Shown here: positions 42,568-50,971 of the stretch, piece by piece
Layout: each line of letters begins with the position of its first letter
How positions within the stretch are numbered: position 1 is the stretch's first letter
From: Pseudomonas fluorescens
GTDB taxonomy: Bacteria > Pseudomonadota > Gammaproteobacteria > Pseudomonadales > Pseudomonadaceae
Assembly: GCF_902497775.2 (NCBI RefSeq)
Contig: NZ_OZ024668.1
Span: forward strand, 581,826 to 645,825
Length of the DNA stretch: 64,000 nt
Reading direction: 5' to 3'
Translations under genes and position numbers: made by a program
The notes under the pieces: generated by a model
The model's database searches: none
The model's input: the letters and a program-made list of their open reading frames with translations, nothing else
What the model was told of the DNA's origin: nothing

Positions 42568-44676
42568 ATGTCCCGTATTTATTTGTCTTCTGCTCCGTTT
42601 TCCCGTGTGCTGCCTTTTATCCTGGCCGCCCCTCTGAGCATGTCCGCCAGTCAACTGATGGCAGACACCAGCAACAAGACGCTCTATCAGCTGATAGGGC
42701 AAACCCTTACCGTCAATGACAAAGAGCAAGCCACCACCAGGCAGGCAATTTCCTTGGGTCGCTACATCGATGGCCGGTATCGCGGCTCCAACCTGACCCT
42801 GAACAACACCCGGCTTACTGCCATCACCGGCGGCGCCAGCCTTACCGCCTTCAGCCAGCTTAACCTGGCCAACCAGTCGCATTTGATCGCGACCGGGGCT
42901 AACAGCATTGGTGTGCGCAGCTATGGTGGCCGGGTCTTCGCGGCTGATCAAAGCGTTATCCAGGGCGGGCTCAACGGTGCGTTCCTGGCCCATGAAACGC
43001 TGGGCTTCGAGCCGAACAGTGAAATCCCCGAACTGCACCTGATGAGCGGCGCCAAAGTGATTGGCGAGCGCGGCGCGGCGGTGGTGGTCGATGCTCGTAC
43101 CCAGGCAAAAATCACCGTCAGCGACGGCTCGCAGCTGATTGGCGGCAATGGCAACATGCTGGAAATAAAGCAGGGTTCGACTGCCGATGTTCAGGTTACG
43201 CGTAGCGCGCTGAGCGGCAACATTCAAGTAGACAGTGGCAGTGGTGTGACCCTGGCGATGTCTGACTCGCAGCTCAACGGTGACATTCTGGTTGCCGCTG
43301 ATGGCAAGGCCGATGTGCAGTTGCAGCATGGCTCGCAACTGGTCGGGCGCCTGGGCAATGTTTCCAGCCTGAGCGCCGATGCCGGCAGCCAGTGGACCCT
43401 GACCGGCAACAGCCAGGTCGGCGAGCTGGCATTGAGCGGCGCAACCGTCAGCTTCGGCAGCGCAGAGCAGTTCTACCGCCTGGACGTCAACGAACTGTTG
43501 GGCAACGGCACCTTCCAGATGGCCGCCGACTTCGCCAGCGGCGAAGGCGACCGCCTGAATGTCAGCGGCCAGGCCAACGGCGAATTCGGCCTGGCGATCA
43601 AGGCCAGCGGTCATGAGCTTGATCCTGTGGACCGGGTTACCGTCGTCACAACCGGTGGTGGTGATGCCGAGTTCAGCCTGGTGAACGGTCCTGTGGATTT
43701 TGGGGCGTTTTCCTACGACCTGGTCAAGGAAGGTAACGACTGGCACCTGGACACCGAGAAGAAGGTCATCAGCCCTGGCACCCGTTCGGTCCTGGCGCTG
43801 TTCAACACCGCCCCGACCGTGTGGTACGGCGAGCTGTCGTCGCTGCGCACCCGCATGGGCGAGCTGCGCTACAACGAAGGTAAAAGCGGCGCCTGGGGCC
43901 GGGCTTATGGCAGCAAGTACAACGTTGCCGAGTCGTCTGGCACCGCCTACAAGCAAACCCAGCAAGGCTTCACCCTGGGTGCCGATGCGCAGTTGGGCGA
44001 CAGCCAGTGGCTGGTGGGTGTGCTGGCCGGTCATAGCAAGTCGGACCTGGACCTGAGCCGCGGTACCACCGGTACCGTCGACAGTTACTACGCCGGTGCC
44101 TACACCACCTGGCTCGACCAGGACAGCGGTTACTACTTCGACGCGGTGGCCAAGGTCAACCGCTTCGACAACAAGTCCAAGGTGGCGATGAGCGACGGTA
44201 GCCAGGCCAAAGGCGACTACAAAACCAATGGCGTGGGGGCCTCGGCCGAATTCGGTCGCCACATCAAGCTTGATGACGGCTACTTCGTTGAGCCCTTCGC
44301 CCAAGTGTCGGCGGTAAGCATCCAGGGCGCGTCCTACGACCTGGACAGCGGTCTGAAGGCTGAGGGCGACCGGACCCTGTCGGTACTAGGTAAGGCCGGT
44401 GCCACGGTGGGTCGCAACTTTGACCTGGGCGAGGGCCGTTTTGTCCAGCCGTACCTGCGCGCTGCCGCAGTGCATGAGTTCGCCAAGCACAACAAGGTCA
44501 AGGTCAACGACAACGTGTTCAACAATGACCTGTCCGGTTCGCGTGCCGAGGTCGGTGCCGGTATCGCCGTGTCGCTGTCCGAGCGCCTGCAGCTGCATGC
44601 CGATATCGACTACAGCAACGGCGACAAGATCGAGAAGCCGTTCGGTGCCAACGTCGGGGTGCGCTTCACCTGGTAG
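42568..44676 (+). CDS. Type Va autotransporter with pertactin-like passenger
   Basis: A 702-residue protein. The signal peptide ends near residue 32 (MSASQLMA). The passenger (about 33-420) is a beta-helix with repeated TLNNTRL, QLIATGANS and SGNIQVDSGS-like turns. The translocator barrel (about 440-702) begins GAWGRAYGSKYNVAESSG and ends GANVGVRFTW with the terminal aromatic residue. The passenger would be displayed at the cell surface; I see no protease or lipase catalytic motif, so adhesion or aggregation is likely. The ribosome site is weak. A strong terminator follows. It sits with the repeat-protein pair between ung and the tct locus. Confidence 0.9.
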   Translation: MSRIYLSSAPFSRVLPFILAAPLSMSASQLMADTSNKTLYQLIGQTLTVNDKEQATTRQAISLGRYIDGRYRGSNLTLNNTRLTAITGGASLTAFSQLNLANQSHLIATGANSIGVRSYGGRVFAADQSVIQGGLNGAFLAHETLGFEPNSEIPELHLMSGAKVIGERGAAVVVDARTQAKITVSDGSQLIGGNGNMLEIKQGSTADVQVTRSALSGNIQVDSGSGVTLAMSDSQLNGDILVAADGKADVQLQHGSQLVGRLGNVSSLSADAGSQWTLTGNSQVGELALSGATVSFGSAEQFYRLDVNELLGNGTFQMAADFASGEGDRLNVSGQANGEFGLAIKASGHELDPVDRVTVVTTGGGDAEFSLVNGPVDFGAFSYDLVKEGNDWHLDTEKKVISPGTRSVLALFNTAPTVWYGELSSLRTRMGELRYNEGKSGAWGRAYGSKYNVAESSGTAYKQTQQGFTLGADAQLGDSQWLVGVLAGHSKSDLDLSRGTTGTVDSYYAGAYTTWLDQDSGYYFDAVAKVNRFDNKSKVAMSDGSQAKGDYKTNGVGASAEFGRHIKLDDGYFVEPFAQVSAVSIQGASYDLDSGLKAEGDRTLSVLGKAGATVGRNFDLGEGRFVQPYLRAAAVHEFAKHNKVKVNDNVFNNDLSGSRAEVGAGIAVSLSERLQLHADIDYSNGDKIEKPFGANVGVRFTW

Positions 44677-44688
44677 GACAGCGCAATG

Positions 44689-44720
44689 AAAAAGAGGAAG
44701 CCTTGGCTTCCTCTTTTTTT
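44689..44720. terminator. Bidirectional terminator between the autotransporter and abrB-like genes
   Basis: A 14-base perfect stem, AAAAAGAGGAAGCC/GGCTTCCTCTTTTT, with a TT loop and T-runs on both strands. It serves the convergent genes on each side. Confidence 0.92.
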
Positions 44721-44723
44721 GCT

Positions 44724-45755
44724 TCAGTCGCAGCGTTTGTCCCAATGCCTGAACAAGGGCTCGGCCAGAAACAGCACGAACAGCAAACGCATCACTTGCA
44801 GTGCCGTCACCAGCGGTACCGACAGCTGCAGGGTTTCGGCGGTCAGGCTCATTTCAGCGATGCCGCCGGGCATCATGCCCAGGGTCAGCGAGCGCAGGTC
44901 GAGGTTGGTCATGACGCTGAGCACGCAGGCGGCAGCGCCAGCGATCAGCATGGTCAAGGCCGTGGCGATCAACGTTCGGCCGAGAAACGACGGTGCGCGG
45001 CGAAAGAACGCGCGGTTGAAGTGACACCCCAGGCCGCTGCCGATCAGCCATTGGCCGATCTGGCTGGCACCATCGGGCAGGGCAACCTGCAGGTTGGCGC
45101 TGACACTGACCACCGCCGCCACCAGCAACGGCCCGAACAGCCAGGGGTTGGGTTGCTTCAAGCGTTGCCAGCCCAGGGCCAGCAACACCCCCAGCGGGCA
45201 GATCAGCGCCAGCCAGCCCCAGTGGACGCTGCCGGTGTGGGTCAGCGGTACGCCATTGCCGAGCAGGAACTTGAACAGCGCCGGCACGCACAACACCACC
45301 GCCAGCACCCGCAAACTTTGCGCTGCCGCCACCTGGCTGAGCACCGCACCGTTACGGGCGCCGAGGTTGACCATCTCCCCGGAGCCGCCCGGCATGCTGG
45401 AAAAGAACGCCGTGGCGCGGTCTTCGCCGGTACGCCTGAGCAACCACACCCCGACCACGCTGGAAACACTGGTGATCAGCGCCCCGCAGAAGATCAAACC
45501 GAAGTTGCTCGCCACCTGCTCGACCACCGCCGGGGTGAAGTGCAGGCCGATACCGATGCCGATGATCCACTGCCCGCACTTGCGCCCTCCGGGGATCTCG
45601 CTCAGTTGCCAGGGCGTCAGGCAACGCACCAGGATGATCGCCAGCAACGAGCCGACCATCCAGGGCAGTGGCCAGCCGACCCTGCTTGCGAGGTAACCGC
45701 CAACCAGGCCGACCAGGCCGGTGGCCCAGTACAGTTTCAGCCGGCCATCAGACAT
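44724..45755 (-). CDS. AbrB-family membrane protein (duplicated-domain type)
   Basis: A 343-residue protein with about ten helices arranged as two AbrB-duplication repeats: GWPLPWMVGSLLAIILVRCL with GSGEMVNLGARNG in the first, LGWQRLKQPNPWLFGPLLVAAVVS with GMMPGGIAEMSLTA in the second. E. coli AbrB (ygfA region) gives the family its name, but it is a membrane protein and not the Bacillus DNA-binding AbrB. Such genes often accompany Tct transporters; transport of a related acid is possible. The ATG at 45755 overlaps the tctA stop. Confidence 0.82.
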   Translation of the reverse strand: MSDGRLKLYWATGLVGLVGGYLASRVGWPLPWMVGSLLAIILVRCLTPWQLSEIPGGRKCGQWIIGIGIGLHFTPAVVEQVASNFGLIFCGALITSVSSVVGVWLLRRTGEDRATAFFSSMPGGSGEMVNLGARNGAVLSQVAAAQSLRVLAVVLCVPALFKFLLGNGVPLTHTGSVHWGWLALICPLGVLLALGWQRLKQPNPWLFGPLLVAAVVSVSANLQVALPDGASQIGQWLIGSGLGCHFNRAFFRRAPSFLGRTLIATALTMLIAGAAACVLSVMTNLDLRSLTLGMMPGGIAEMSLTAETLQLSVPLVTALQVMRLLFVLFLAEPLFRHWDKRCD

Positions 45756-47262
45756 CGGCCAGGGCACGGCGCTGAAGGCTGCGCTTGCGCCAGATGCGCA
45801 GTAGCGGCAGGAGCATCATGGCAATGGTCAGGGCCCAGACGCTCATGCTGATCGGGCTCGACCAGAGGATGTCCAGCGCGCCGTTGGAGATCGACAGCGC
45901 ACGACGCAGGTTCTGCTCCATCAGCCCGCCGAGGATGAACCCCAGGAGGATCGGCGACAGCGGGAAGTCCAGCTTGCGCAGGATATAGCCGAAGATGCCG
46001 ATGCCGATCATCAGGAACAGGTCGAAGGTGGTGGCATGCACGGCGTACACACCGATCGCGGTGATGATCGCGATCACCGGCACCAGCGCCCAGTTCGGCA
46101 CGGCGAGGATGCGGGTGAAGATGCGGATCATCGGGATGTTGAGGATCACCAGCATGATGTTGGCGATGAACAACGACGCGATCAGGCCCCAGACGATGTC
46201 CGGCTGCTGTTCGAACAGCATTGGGCCCGGGGTGATGTTGTACAGGGTCAGGGCGCCGATCATCACGGCAGTGGTGCCAGAACCTGGGACGCCGAGGGTC
46301 AGCATCGGCACCAGGGCGCCGCAGCAGGAGGCGCCGATCGCGGTTTCCGGGGCGGCCAGGCCGCGTTTGTCGCCCTTGCCGAAGGTGCCGCTGGCACCGG
46401 CGATGCGTTTCTCGGTCATGTAGGCCACGGCGCTGGCCAGGGTGGCGCCGGCACCGGGCAGCACGCCCATGATGAAACCGAGCAGGCCGCAGCGAATGTT
46501 GACGAAGAATACCGAGGCCGCTTCCTTGACGTTGAACAGCATGCGCCCGGTGGCTTTCACCGCTTCGTGGCCGTGGTGGGTTTTTTCCAGCAGCAGGAGG
46601 ATCTCGCTGATGGAGAACAGCCCCAGGACCAGCACGACAAACTGGATGCCGTCGGCCAGGTGCACGCTGTCGCCGGTAAAGCGGTAGACGCCGCTGTTGG
46701 CGTCGATGCCAATGCTGGAGAGAAACAGCCCGATCAGCGCCGCGATGAAGGTTTTCAATGGTCGGTCACCGGCCATGCCACCGAGACAGACGATGGCGAA
46801 CACCATCAACACGAAATACTCCGCCGGGCCGAAGGCGATCGCCCACTTCGCCAACAGCGGCGCGAACAGCACCATGCCGCAGGTGGCGATAAAGGCACCG
46901 ATGAACGAGCTCCAGGCCGACAGCGACAGCGCTACGCCGGCCAGGCCCTGGCGGGCCATGGGGTAGCCGTCGAGGGTGGTCATCACCGTCGAGGCTTCGC
47001 CGGGGATGTTGAGCAGGATCGAGCTGATCCGCCCGCCGTATTCGCAGCCCAGGTACACCGCTGCCAGCAGGATCAGCGCCGACTCCGGTGGCAGGCCGAG
47101 GGCGAAGGCAATCGGGATCAGCAACGCCACGCCGTTGATCGGGCCCAGGCCCGGCAGCAGGCCGACCACAGTGCCAATCAGCGTGCCGCACAGGGCGGTA
47201 ACCAGGTTGTAGGGGCTCAGGGCGACGCCGAAGCCCTGGCCGAGATAGCCAAGCGTATCCAT
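45748..47262 (-). CDS. tctA: Tripartite tricarboxylate transporter, large membrane subunit TctA
   Basis: A 504-residue protein with about 11-12 helices. The TctA signature GLLPGLGPINGVALLIPIAFALGL near residue 40, NIPGEASTVMTTLDGYPMARQG near 85, and the internal repeat GVLPGAGATLASAVAYMTEKRI with GVPGSGTTAVMIGALTLYNITPGPMLF are all present. It forms the permease channel with TctB and receives citrate or a similar acid from periplasmic TctC. It starts one base after the tctB stop. It is the fourth gene from the porin in the same-strand run. Confidence 0.95.
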   Translation of the reverse strand: MDTLGYLGQGFGVALSPYNLVTALCGTLIGTVVGLLPGLGPINGVALLIPIAFALGLPPESALILLAAVYLGCEYGGRISSILLNIPGEASTVMTTLDGYPMARQGLAGVALSLSAWSSFIGAFIATCGMVLFAPLLAKWAIAFGPAEYFVLMVFAIVCLGGMAGDRPLKTFIAALIGLFLSSIGIDANSGVYRFTGDSVHLADGIQFVVLVLGLFSISEILLLLEKTHHGHEAVKATGRMLFNVKEAASVFFVNIRCGLLGFIMGVLPGAGATLASAVAYMTEKRIAGASGTFGKGDKRGLAAPETAIGASCCGALVPMLTLGVPGSGTTAVMIGALTLYNITPGPMLFEQQPDIVWGLIASLFIANIMLVILNIPMIRIFTRILAVPNWALVPVIAIITAIGVYAVHATTFDLFLMIGIGIFGYILRKLDFPLSPILLGFILGGLMEQNLRRALSISNGALDILWSSPISMSVWALTIAMMLLPLLRIWRKRSLQRRALADV

Positions 47263-47263
47263 A

Positions 47264-47722
47264 TCAGTTCTCCAGAACGTCGAGCAGGCCGAGGGGCAGG
47301 GGCACGTCCATGACGCGGTCGAACAGCCAGTACAGGGCGATGCTCATCAGGCCGATGATCACCCCGCTGGGCAACCAGCGCCCGCCATACAGGCGCGCCA
47401 TCGGCACGCCGATGAGGATGCTGCTGACAATGAAGCCCAGCGGCTCGAAGGTGGCGGCGAAGACCAGCAGCAAGGCGACGCAGAGGCCGATCTTGATCAG
47501 GGTTTCGCGGTCCAGTTCGGGCTCGTCGTCCTTGTGCACGATGGCCGTGGGGCGAAAGGCCAGGTACACAAGGCCCGCAGCCATCAGGCCGAGCATCAGC
47601 AAGGGATAGGCGCGTGGCCCGACCGGTTCGTAGGAAAAGGCTGCCTGGTAGGGCCAGGCCATGACGGCCAGGGCGGCGCACAGCGCCAGTAAAAACAGGG
47701 CGAAGAGGCGTTGCAGGATCAT
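47264..47722 (-). CDS. tctB: Tripartite tricarboxylate transporter, small membrane subunit TctB
   Basis: A 152-residue protein with four helices: residues 5-25, about 40-58, a pair about 77-110, and a final one about 122-140. A polar loop (RPTAIVHKDDEPELDRET) lies between the second and third. This is the DUF1468/TctB layout. It is the small permease partner of TctA and its stop is one base from the tctA start. AGAGG lies 8 bases before the ATG. Confidence 0.93.
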   Translation of the reverse strand: MILQRLFALFLLALCAALAVMAWPYQAAFSYEPVGPRAYPLLMLGLMAAGLVYLAFRPTAIVHKDDEPELDRETLIKIGLCVALLLVFAATFEPLGFIVSSILIGVPMARLYGGRWLPSGVIIGLMSIALYWLFDRVMDVPLPLGLLDVLEN

Positions 47723-47737
47723 TGGGGAATCCTCTTT

Positions 47738-47771
47738 TCGCGGGGCAAGTGGGAGCGGGCTTGCCCCGCGA
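47738..47771. repeat. Short REP-like palindrome between tctC and tctB
   Basis: Arms TCGCGGGGCAAG (47738-47749) and CTTGCCCCGCGA (47760-47771) are perfect inverted repeats with a 10-base loop TGGGAGCGGG. The REP core is collapsed into one hairpin. It could change the TctC:TctAB ratio by protecting upstream mRNA. Confidence 0.8.
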
Positions 47772-47793
47772 TGCAGTCCGAAAGGTTGGAGGC

Positions 47794-48774
47794 TTACTGA
47801 ATCAAGCCAAATTCCTTGGCCAGGGCCTTGTAGTCAGCCACCTGCTTCTTCACGTAGGTGTCCAGCTCCTGGCCGGTCATGGCGAAGGGGAACAGCTCGC
47901 GCTGGTCGCGCAGCTTGGCGAACTCTTCGGAGGCCAGCAGCTTGTCGAACGAGGCTTTCCACCAGTCGTACTCTTCATCGGTCACTTTCGGCCCGAGGTA
48001 GAAGCCGCGCACCACCGGCCAGACGATGTCATAGCCCTGTTCCTTGGCGGTGGGGATGTCCTTCATTTCCGGCTCGTCCAGGCGGTTTTCGGCAAACACC
48101 GCGAGCAGGCGCATGTCGCCGCTCTGGATGTGCGGCATGGAGTCGGAGATGTCGGTACTGCCGACCTGGATATGCCCGCCGAGCAACGCCGTGGCAATTT
48201 CGCCGCCGCCTTCCAGGGCGACATAGCGCAGGTCGCGCGGGTTGATCCCGGCGGCCTTGGCAATCAGTGCGGTCTGCATCCAGTCCTGGCTGCCGACGGT
48301 GCCGCCGGAGCCGATCACCACTTTGCTCGGGTCTTTTTTCAGCGCCGCGACCAGGTCGTCGAGGGTTTTGTAGGGTGAATCGTTTTTCACTGCGATGGCA
48401 CCGTAGCTGGTACCCACCGCCGCCAGCCAGCGCACGGCGTTCTCGTCGAAACGGCCGAACTTGCCTTGGGCCAGGTTCAGCAGCGAACCACTCGACCAGG
48501 CCACCAGGGTGCCGGCATCGGCCGGGCGCTGGGCGACTACCGCGTTATAGGCCACCGCGCCGACACCGCCGGGCATGTAGGTGACGCGCATCGGTTTACT
48601 GAGGATTTTCTCGTTGACCAGGGCGCTTTGCACCAGCTTGCAGGTCAGGTCGAAACCGCCGCCGGGCGAGGCCGGGGCAATGCATTCAGGACGTTTTGGT
48701 TCGCCCGCCAGAACGTTGCCGGCAAGCAGCAGGCAACTGGTGGCGAGGGCAATGCGGCGCAGTGAAAAAGTCAT
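47794..48774 (-). CDS. tctC: Tricarboxylate-binding periplasmic protein TctC
   Basis: A 326-residue extracytoplasmic binding protein (Bug/TctC family) with signal peptide MTFSLRRIALATSCLLLAGNVLAGEP. Family marks: PGGGFDLTCKLVQSAL, YMPGGVGAVAYN, VIGSGGTVGSQDWMQTALIA and AVFAENRLDEPEMKDIPTAKEQGYD. It captures citrate, tricarballylate or a related acid for TctAB. CGGAGAGAAACG precedes the ATG. An AAnAAnAA motif (48793-48800) lies in its leader, indicating Hfq/Crc control. Confidence 0.95.
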   Translation of the reverse strand: MTFSLRRIALATSCLLLAGNVLAGEPKRPECIAPASPGGGFDLTCKLVQSALVNEKILSKPMRVTYMPGGVGAVAYNAVVAQRPADAGTLVAWSSGSLLNLAQGKFGRFDENAVRWLAAVGTSYGAIAVKNDSPYKTLDDLVAALKKDPSKVVIGSGGTVGSQDWMQTALIAKAAGINPRDLRYVALEGGGEIATALLGGHIQVGSTDISDSMPHIQSGDMRLLAVFAENRLDEPEMKDIPTAKEQGYDIVWPVVRGFYLGPKVTDEEYDWWKASFDKLLASEEFAKLRDQRELFPFAMTGQELDTYVKKQVADYKALAKEFGLIQ

Positions 48775-48792
48775 CGTTTCTCTCCGTGAACG

Positions 48793-48800
48793 TTATTGTT
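48793..48800 (-). promoter_or_regulatory. A-rich Hfq/Crc motif in tctC leader
   Basis: The minus strand reads AACAATAA, a perfect AAnAAnAA, about 20 bases before the tctC ATG. Confidence 0.55.
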
Positions 48801-48808
48801 GTCAGGGA

Positions 48809-50098
48809 TTACCACAGCGCAAGGCTGTAACTCACCAGCAGTCGCACTTCGTCGGCATCGCGGGCGAAGTTGGAACGGAAGGTGGCGTTGCGCAGGCGCA
48901 CGGCGACGTTTTTCAGGGCGCCACTTTGCACCACGTACTTGAACTCGGTGTTGCGTTCCCACTCCTTGCCCTCGCCGCCATCGGCCAGGCTGACATTATC
49001 GCCGCTGATGTAGCGGGTCATGAAGGTCAGGCCGGGGATGCCAAGCTTGGTGAAGTCGTAGTCGTAACGGGCTTGCCAGGAACGCTCATCGGCGCCGGCG
49101 AAGTCGTTGATCTGCACGAAGTTGACCAGGTACGGGTCGGCGCCATCGACATAGGGGAAGGCAGTATCGCCGGACAGGTGCTGGTAGCCGGCGCTGAGCT
49201 TGTGGCCGTTGAGGCCGTAGCTGAGCATGCCGTTGAGTGCGGTGTTGTCGATGTTGCCGCCGCGGGCCTGGCCCTGGTCGTCACTGAAGGCCATGCGCAG
49301 GTCGGCGCCGAAGGTGCCCGGGCCCCACGGCTGGGAGGCGATCATGCCGACGAAGTGCTGGCGGTAGACATCATCGAGCTGGGCCCAGTGGTAGCTACCG
49401 GTGATTTTGTCGGTGAACGTGTAGTCCAGGCCGGCCATGTCGAAATGGTTGCCGGCCACGGTGCCGAGAAAGCGGCTGTTCTTGTTGTTGAGGGCGATAT
49501 CCTCGTTGTTGGTGCTGTCGCGGTCACGGGCTTTTTCCAGGCGCCCACCGGTAAAGGTCAGGTTGTTGATCTCGCCCGAGGTCAGCAGGCCGCCCTCGAA
49601 GGTCTGCGGCAGGATGCGTCCGTCGTTGGGCTGCAGGGTCGGCAGCTCCGGGATCAGGGTACCGATCTTCAGTTCGGTCGCGGAGATTTTCACCTTGCCG
49701 GTCAGGCCGAGCTTGGAATATTCGTCGGCGGCGCGGCCATCGTCGTGGGTGGGCAGCAGGCCGGTGCCGGTGCGGTCGGGGCTGGAGTCGAGCTTGATCC
49801 CGAGCATCCCCAGGGCATCCAGGCCGAAACCTACGGTGCCGTCGGTATAGCCCGACTCGAAGTTGAGCATGAAACCCTGGGCCCACTCGTCACGCTTGGA
49901 TTGCTGGGCGCTGGTGCCATCGCGAAAGTCGCGGTTGAAGTACATGTTGCGGGTTTCGAAGCTCGCCTTGCTGTCATCGAAGAAGGCGGCCTGGCTCAAC
50001 GGGGCGACGCCGGCAAGGGCGAGGGCGCTGGCAACTGCGGTCTGGCGGGAAGGTAGACGTCGGGTAGGCGCGTACGCCTGCGGCTGCATGGACAGCAT
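48809..50098 (-). CDS. opdH: OprD-family porin, OpdH-like
   Basis: A 429-residue outer-membrane porin. The signal peptide (residues 1-37) ends LAGVAPLSQA. The mature part begins FFDDSKASFETRNMYFNRDFRDG, the OprD-family start with the RNMYFNRD motif, and closes VRLLVSYSLALW. In P. aeruginosa OpdH takes up cis-aconitate and other tricarboxylates. The linked TctC/B/A and divergent TctD/E make the same role likely here. The ATG at 50098 has GGAG about 9 bases upstream. Its leader has a 14-base repeated AAn motif, the best Hfq/Crc site in the window. Confidence 0.88.
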   Translation of the reverse strand: MLSMQPQAYAPTRRLPSRQTAVASALALAGVAPLSQAAFFDDSKASFETRNMYFNRDFRDGTSAQQSKRDEWAQGFMLNFESGYTDGTVGFGLDALGMLGIKLDSSPDRTGTGLLPTHDDGRAADEYSKLGLTGKVKISATELKIGTLIPELPTLQPNDGRILPQTFEGGLLTSGEINNLTFTGGRLEKARDRDSTNNEDIALNNKNSRFLGTVAGNHFDMAGLDYTFTDKITGSYHWAQLDDVYRQHFVGMIASQPWGPGTFGADLRMAFSDDQGQARGGNIDNTALNGMLSYGLNGHKLSAGYQHLSGDTAFPYVDGADPYLVNFVQINDFAGADERSWQARYDYDFTKLGIPGLTFMTRYISGDNVSLADGGEGKEWERNTEFKYVVQSGALKNVAVRLRNATFRSNFARDADEVRLLVSYSLALW

Positions 50099-50113
50099 CG
50101 TGGAGTGACTCCG

Positions 50114-50127
50114 TTATTGTTCTTATT
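50114..50127 (-). promoter_or_regulatory. Extended Hfq/Crc motif in opdH leader
   Basis: The minus strand reads AATAAGAACAATAA, that is AAn repeated four times plus AA, about 15 bases before the porin ATG. It overlaps the probable ribosome entry region. Confidence 0.7.
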
Positions 50128-50299
50128 AGTTCGGACCTTGGGTCCGGTTTTACGGCAAGCAGAGTGAGCCGTGAGAGGATGCTAGGGCGTGAACCTTTCG
50201 CTAACCTTTCAGCAGCTTTTGATTGAGGCGAAGGCTTCACAGGCGGGCTGTCGGCTGTACACTCCGCGCCATTGAACGCGACGCAAAGGGGAGAAATCG

Positions 50300-50971
50300 A
50301 TGCGTGTGCTGCTCGTCGAAGACCATCTGCAACTGGCCGAAAGCGTGGCCCAGGCCCTGAAAAGCACTGGCCTGACCGTGGATGTGCTGCATGATGGCGT
50401 GGCCGCCGACCTGGCCCTGGCCAGCGAGGAATATGCCGTGGCGGTGCTCGATGTCGGCCTGCCGCGCATGGACGGTTTCGAGGTGCTGGCGCGCCTGCGG
50501 GCCCGCGGCAAGACCGTGCCGGTGTTGATGCTGACCGCGCGCAGCGACGTCAAGGACCGGGTCCATGGCCTCAATCTGGGCGCCGACGATTATCTGGCCA
50601 AGCCCTTCGAACTGACCGAGCTGGAAGCGCGGGTCAAGGCCCTGCTGCGCCGTAGCGTGCTCGGTGGTGAACGCCAGCAGCGCTGCGGGCCGTTGGTCTA
50701 TGACCTTGATACCCGGCGCTTCACCCTCGGCGAAGAGCTGCTGACCCTGACCTCCCGCGAACAGGCGGTGCTCGAAGCATTGATCGCCCGGCCCGGGCGG
50801 GTGATGAGCAAGGAGCAACTGGCCGCCCAGGTGTTCGGCCTGGATGAAGAAGCCAGTGCCGACGCTATCGAGATCTATGTGCACCGCCTGCGCAAGAAGC
50901 TCGATGGCCATGCCGTGGTCATCGTCACCTTCAGGGGGCTCGGCTACCTGCTCGAGCACAAAGATGCGTAA
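50300..50971 (+). CDS. tctD: Two-component response regulator TctD
   Basis: A 223-residue OmpR-family regulator. The receiver has ED at 8-9, the phospho-acceptor Asp in VAVLDVGLPRMDGF (about 51) and Lys in YLAKPFE (about 101). The winged-helix effector has LTSREQAVLEALI and SADAIEIYVHRLRKKLDG. It would control the divergent opdH-tctCBA genes in response to tricarboxylates. Its stop overlaps the kinase start by 8 bases. Confidence 0.9.
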   Translation: MRVLLVEDHLQLAESVAQALKSTGLTVDVLHDGVAADLALASEEYAVAVLDVGLPRMDGFEVLARLRARGKTVPVLMLTARSDVKDRVHGLNLGADDYLAKPFELTELEARVKALLRRSVLGGERQQRCGPLVYDLDTRRFTLGEELLTLTSREQAVLEALIARPGRVMSKEQLAAQVFGLDEEASADAIEIYVHRLRKKLDGHAVVIVTFRGLGYLLEHKDA

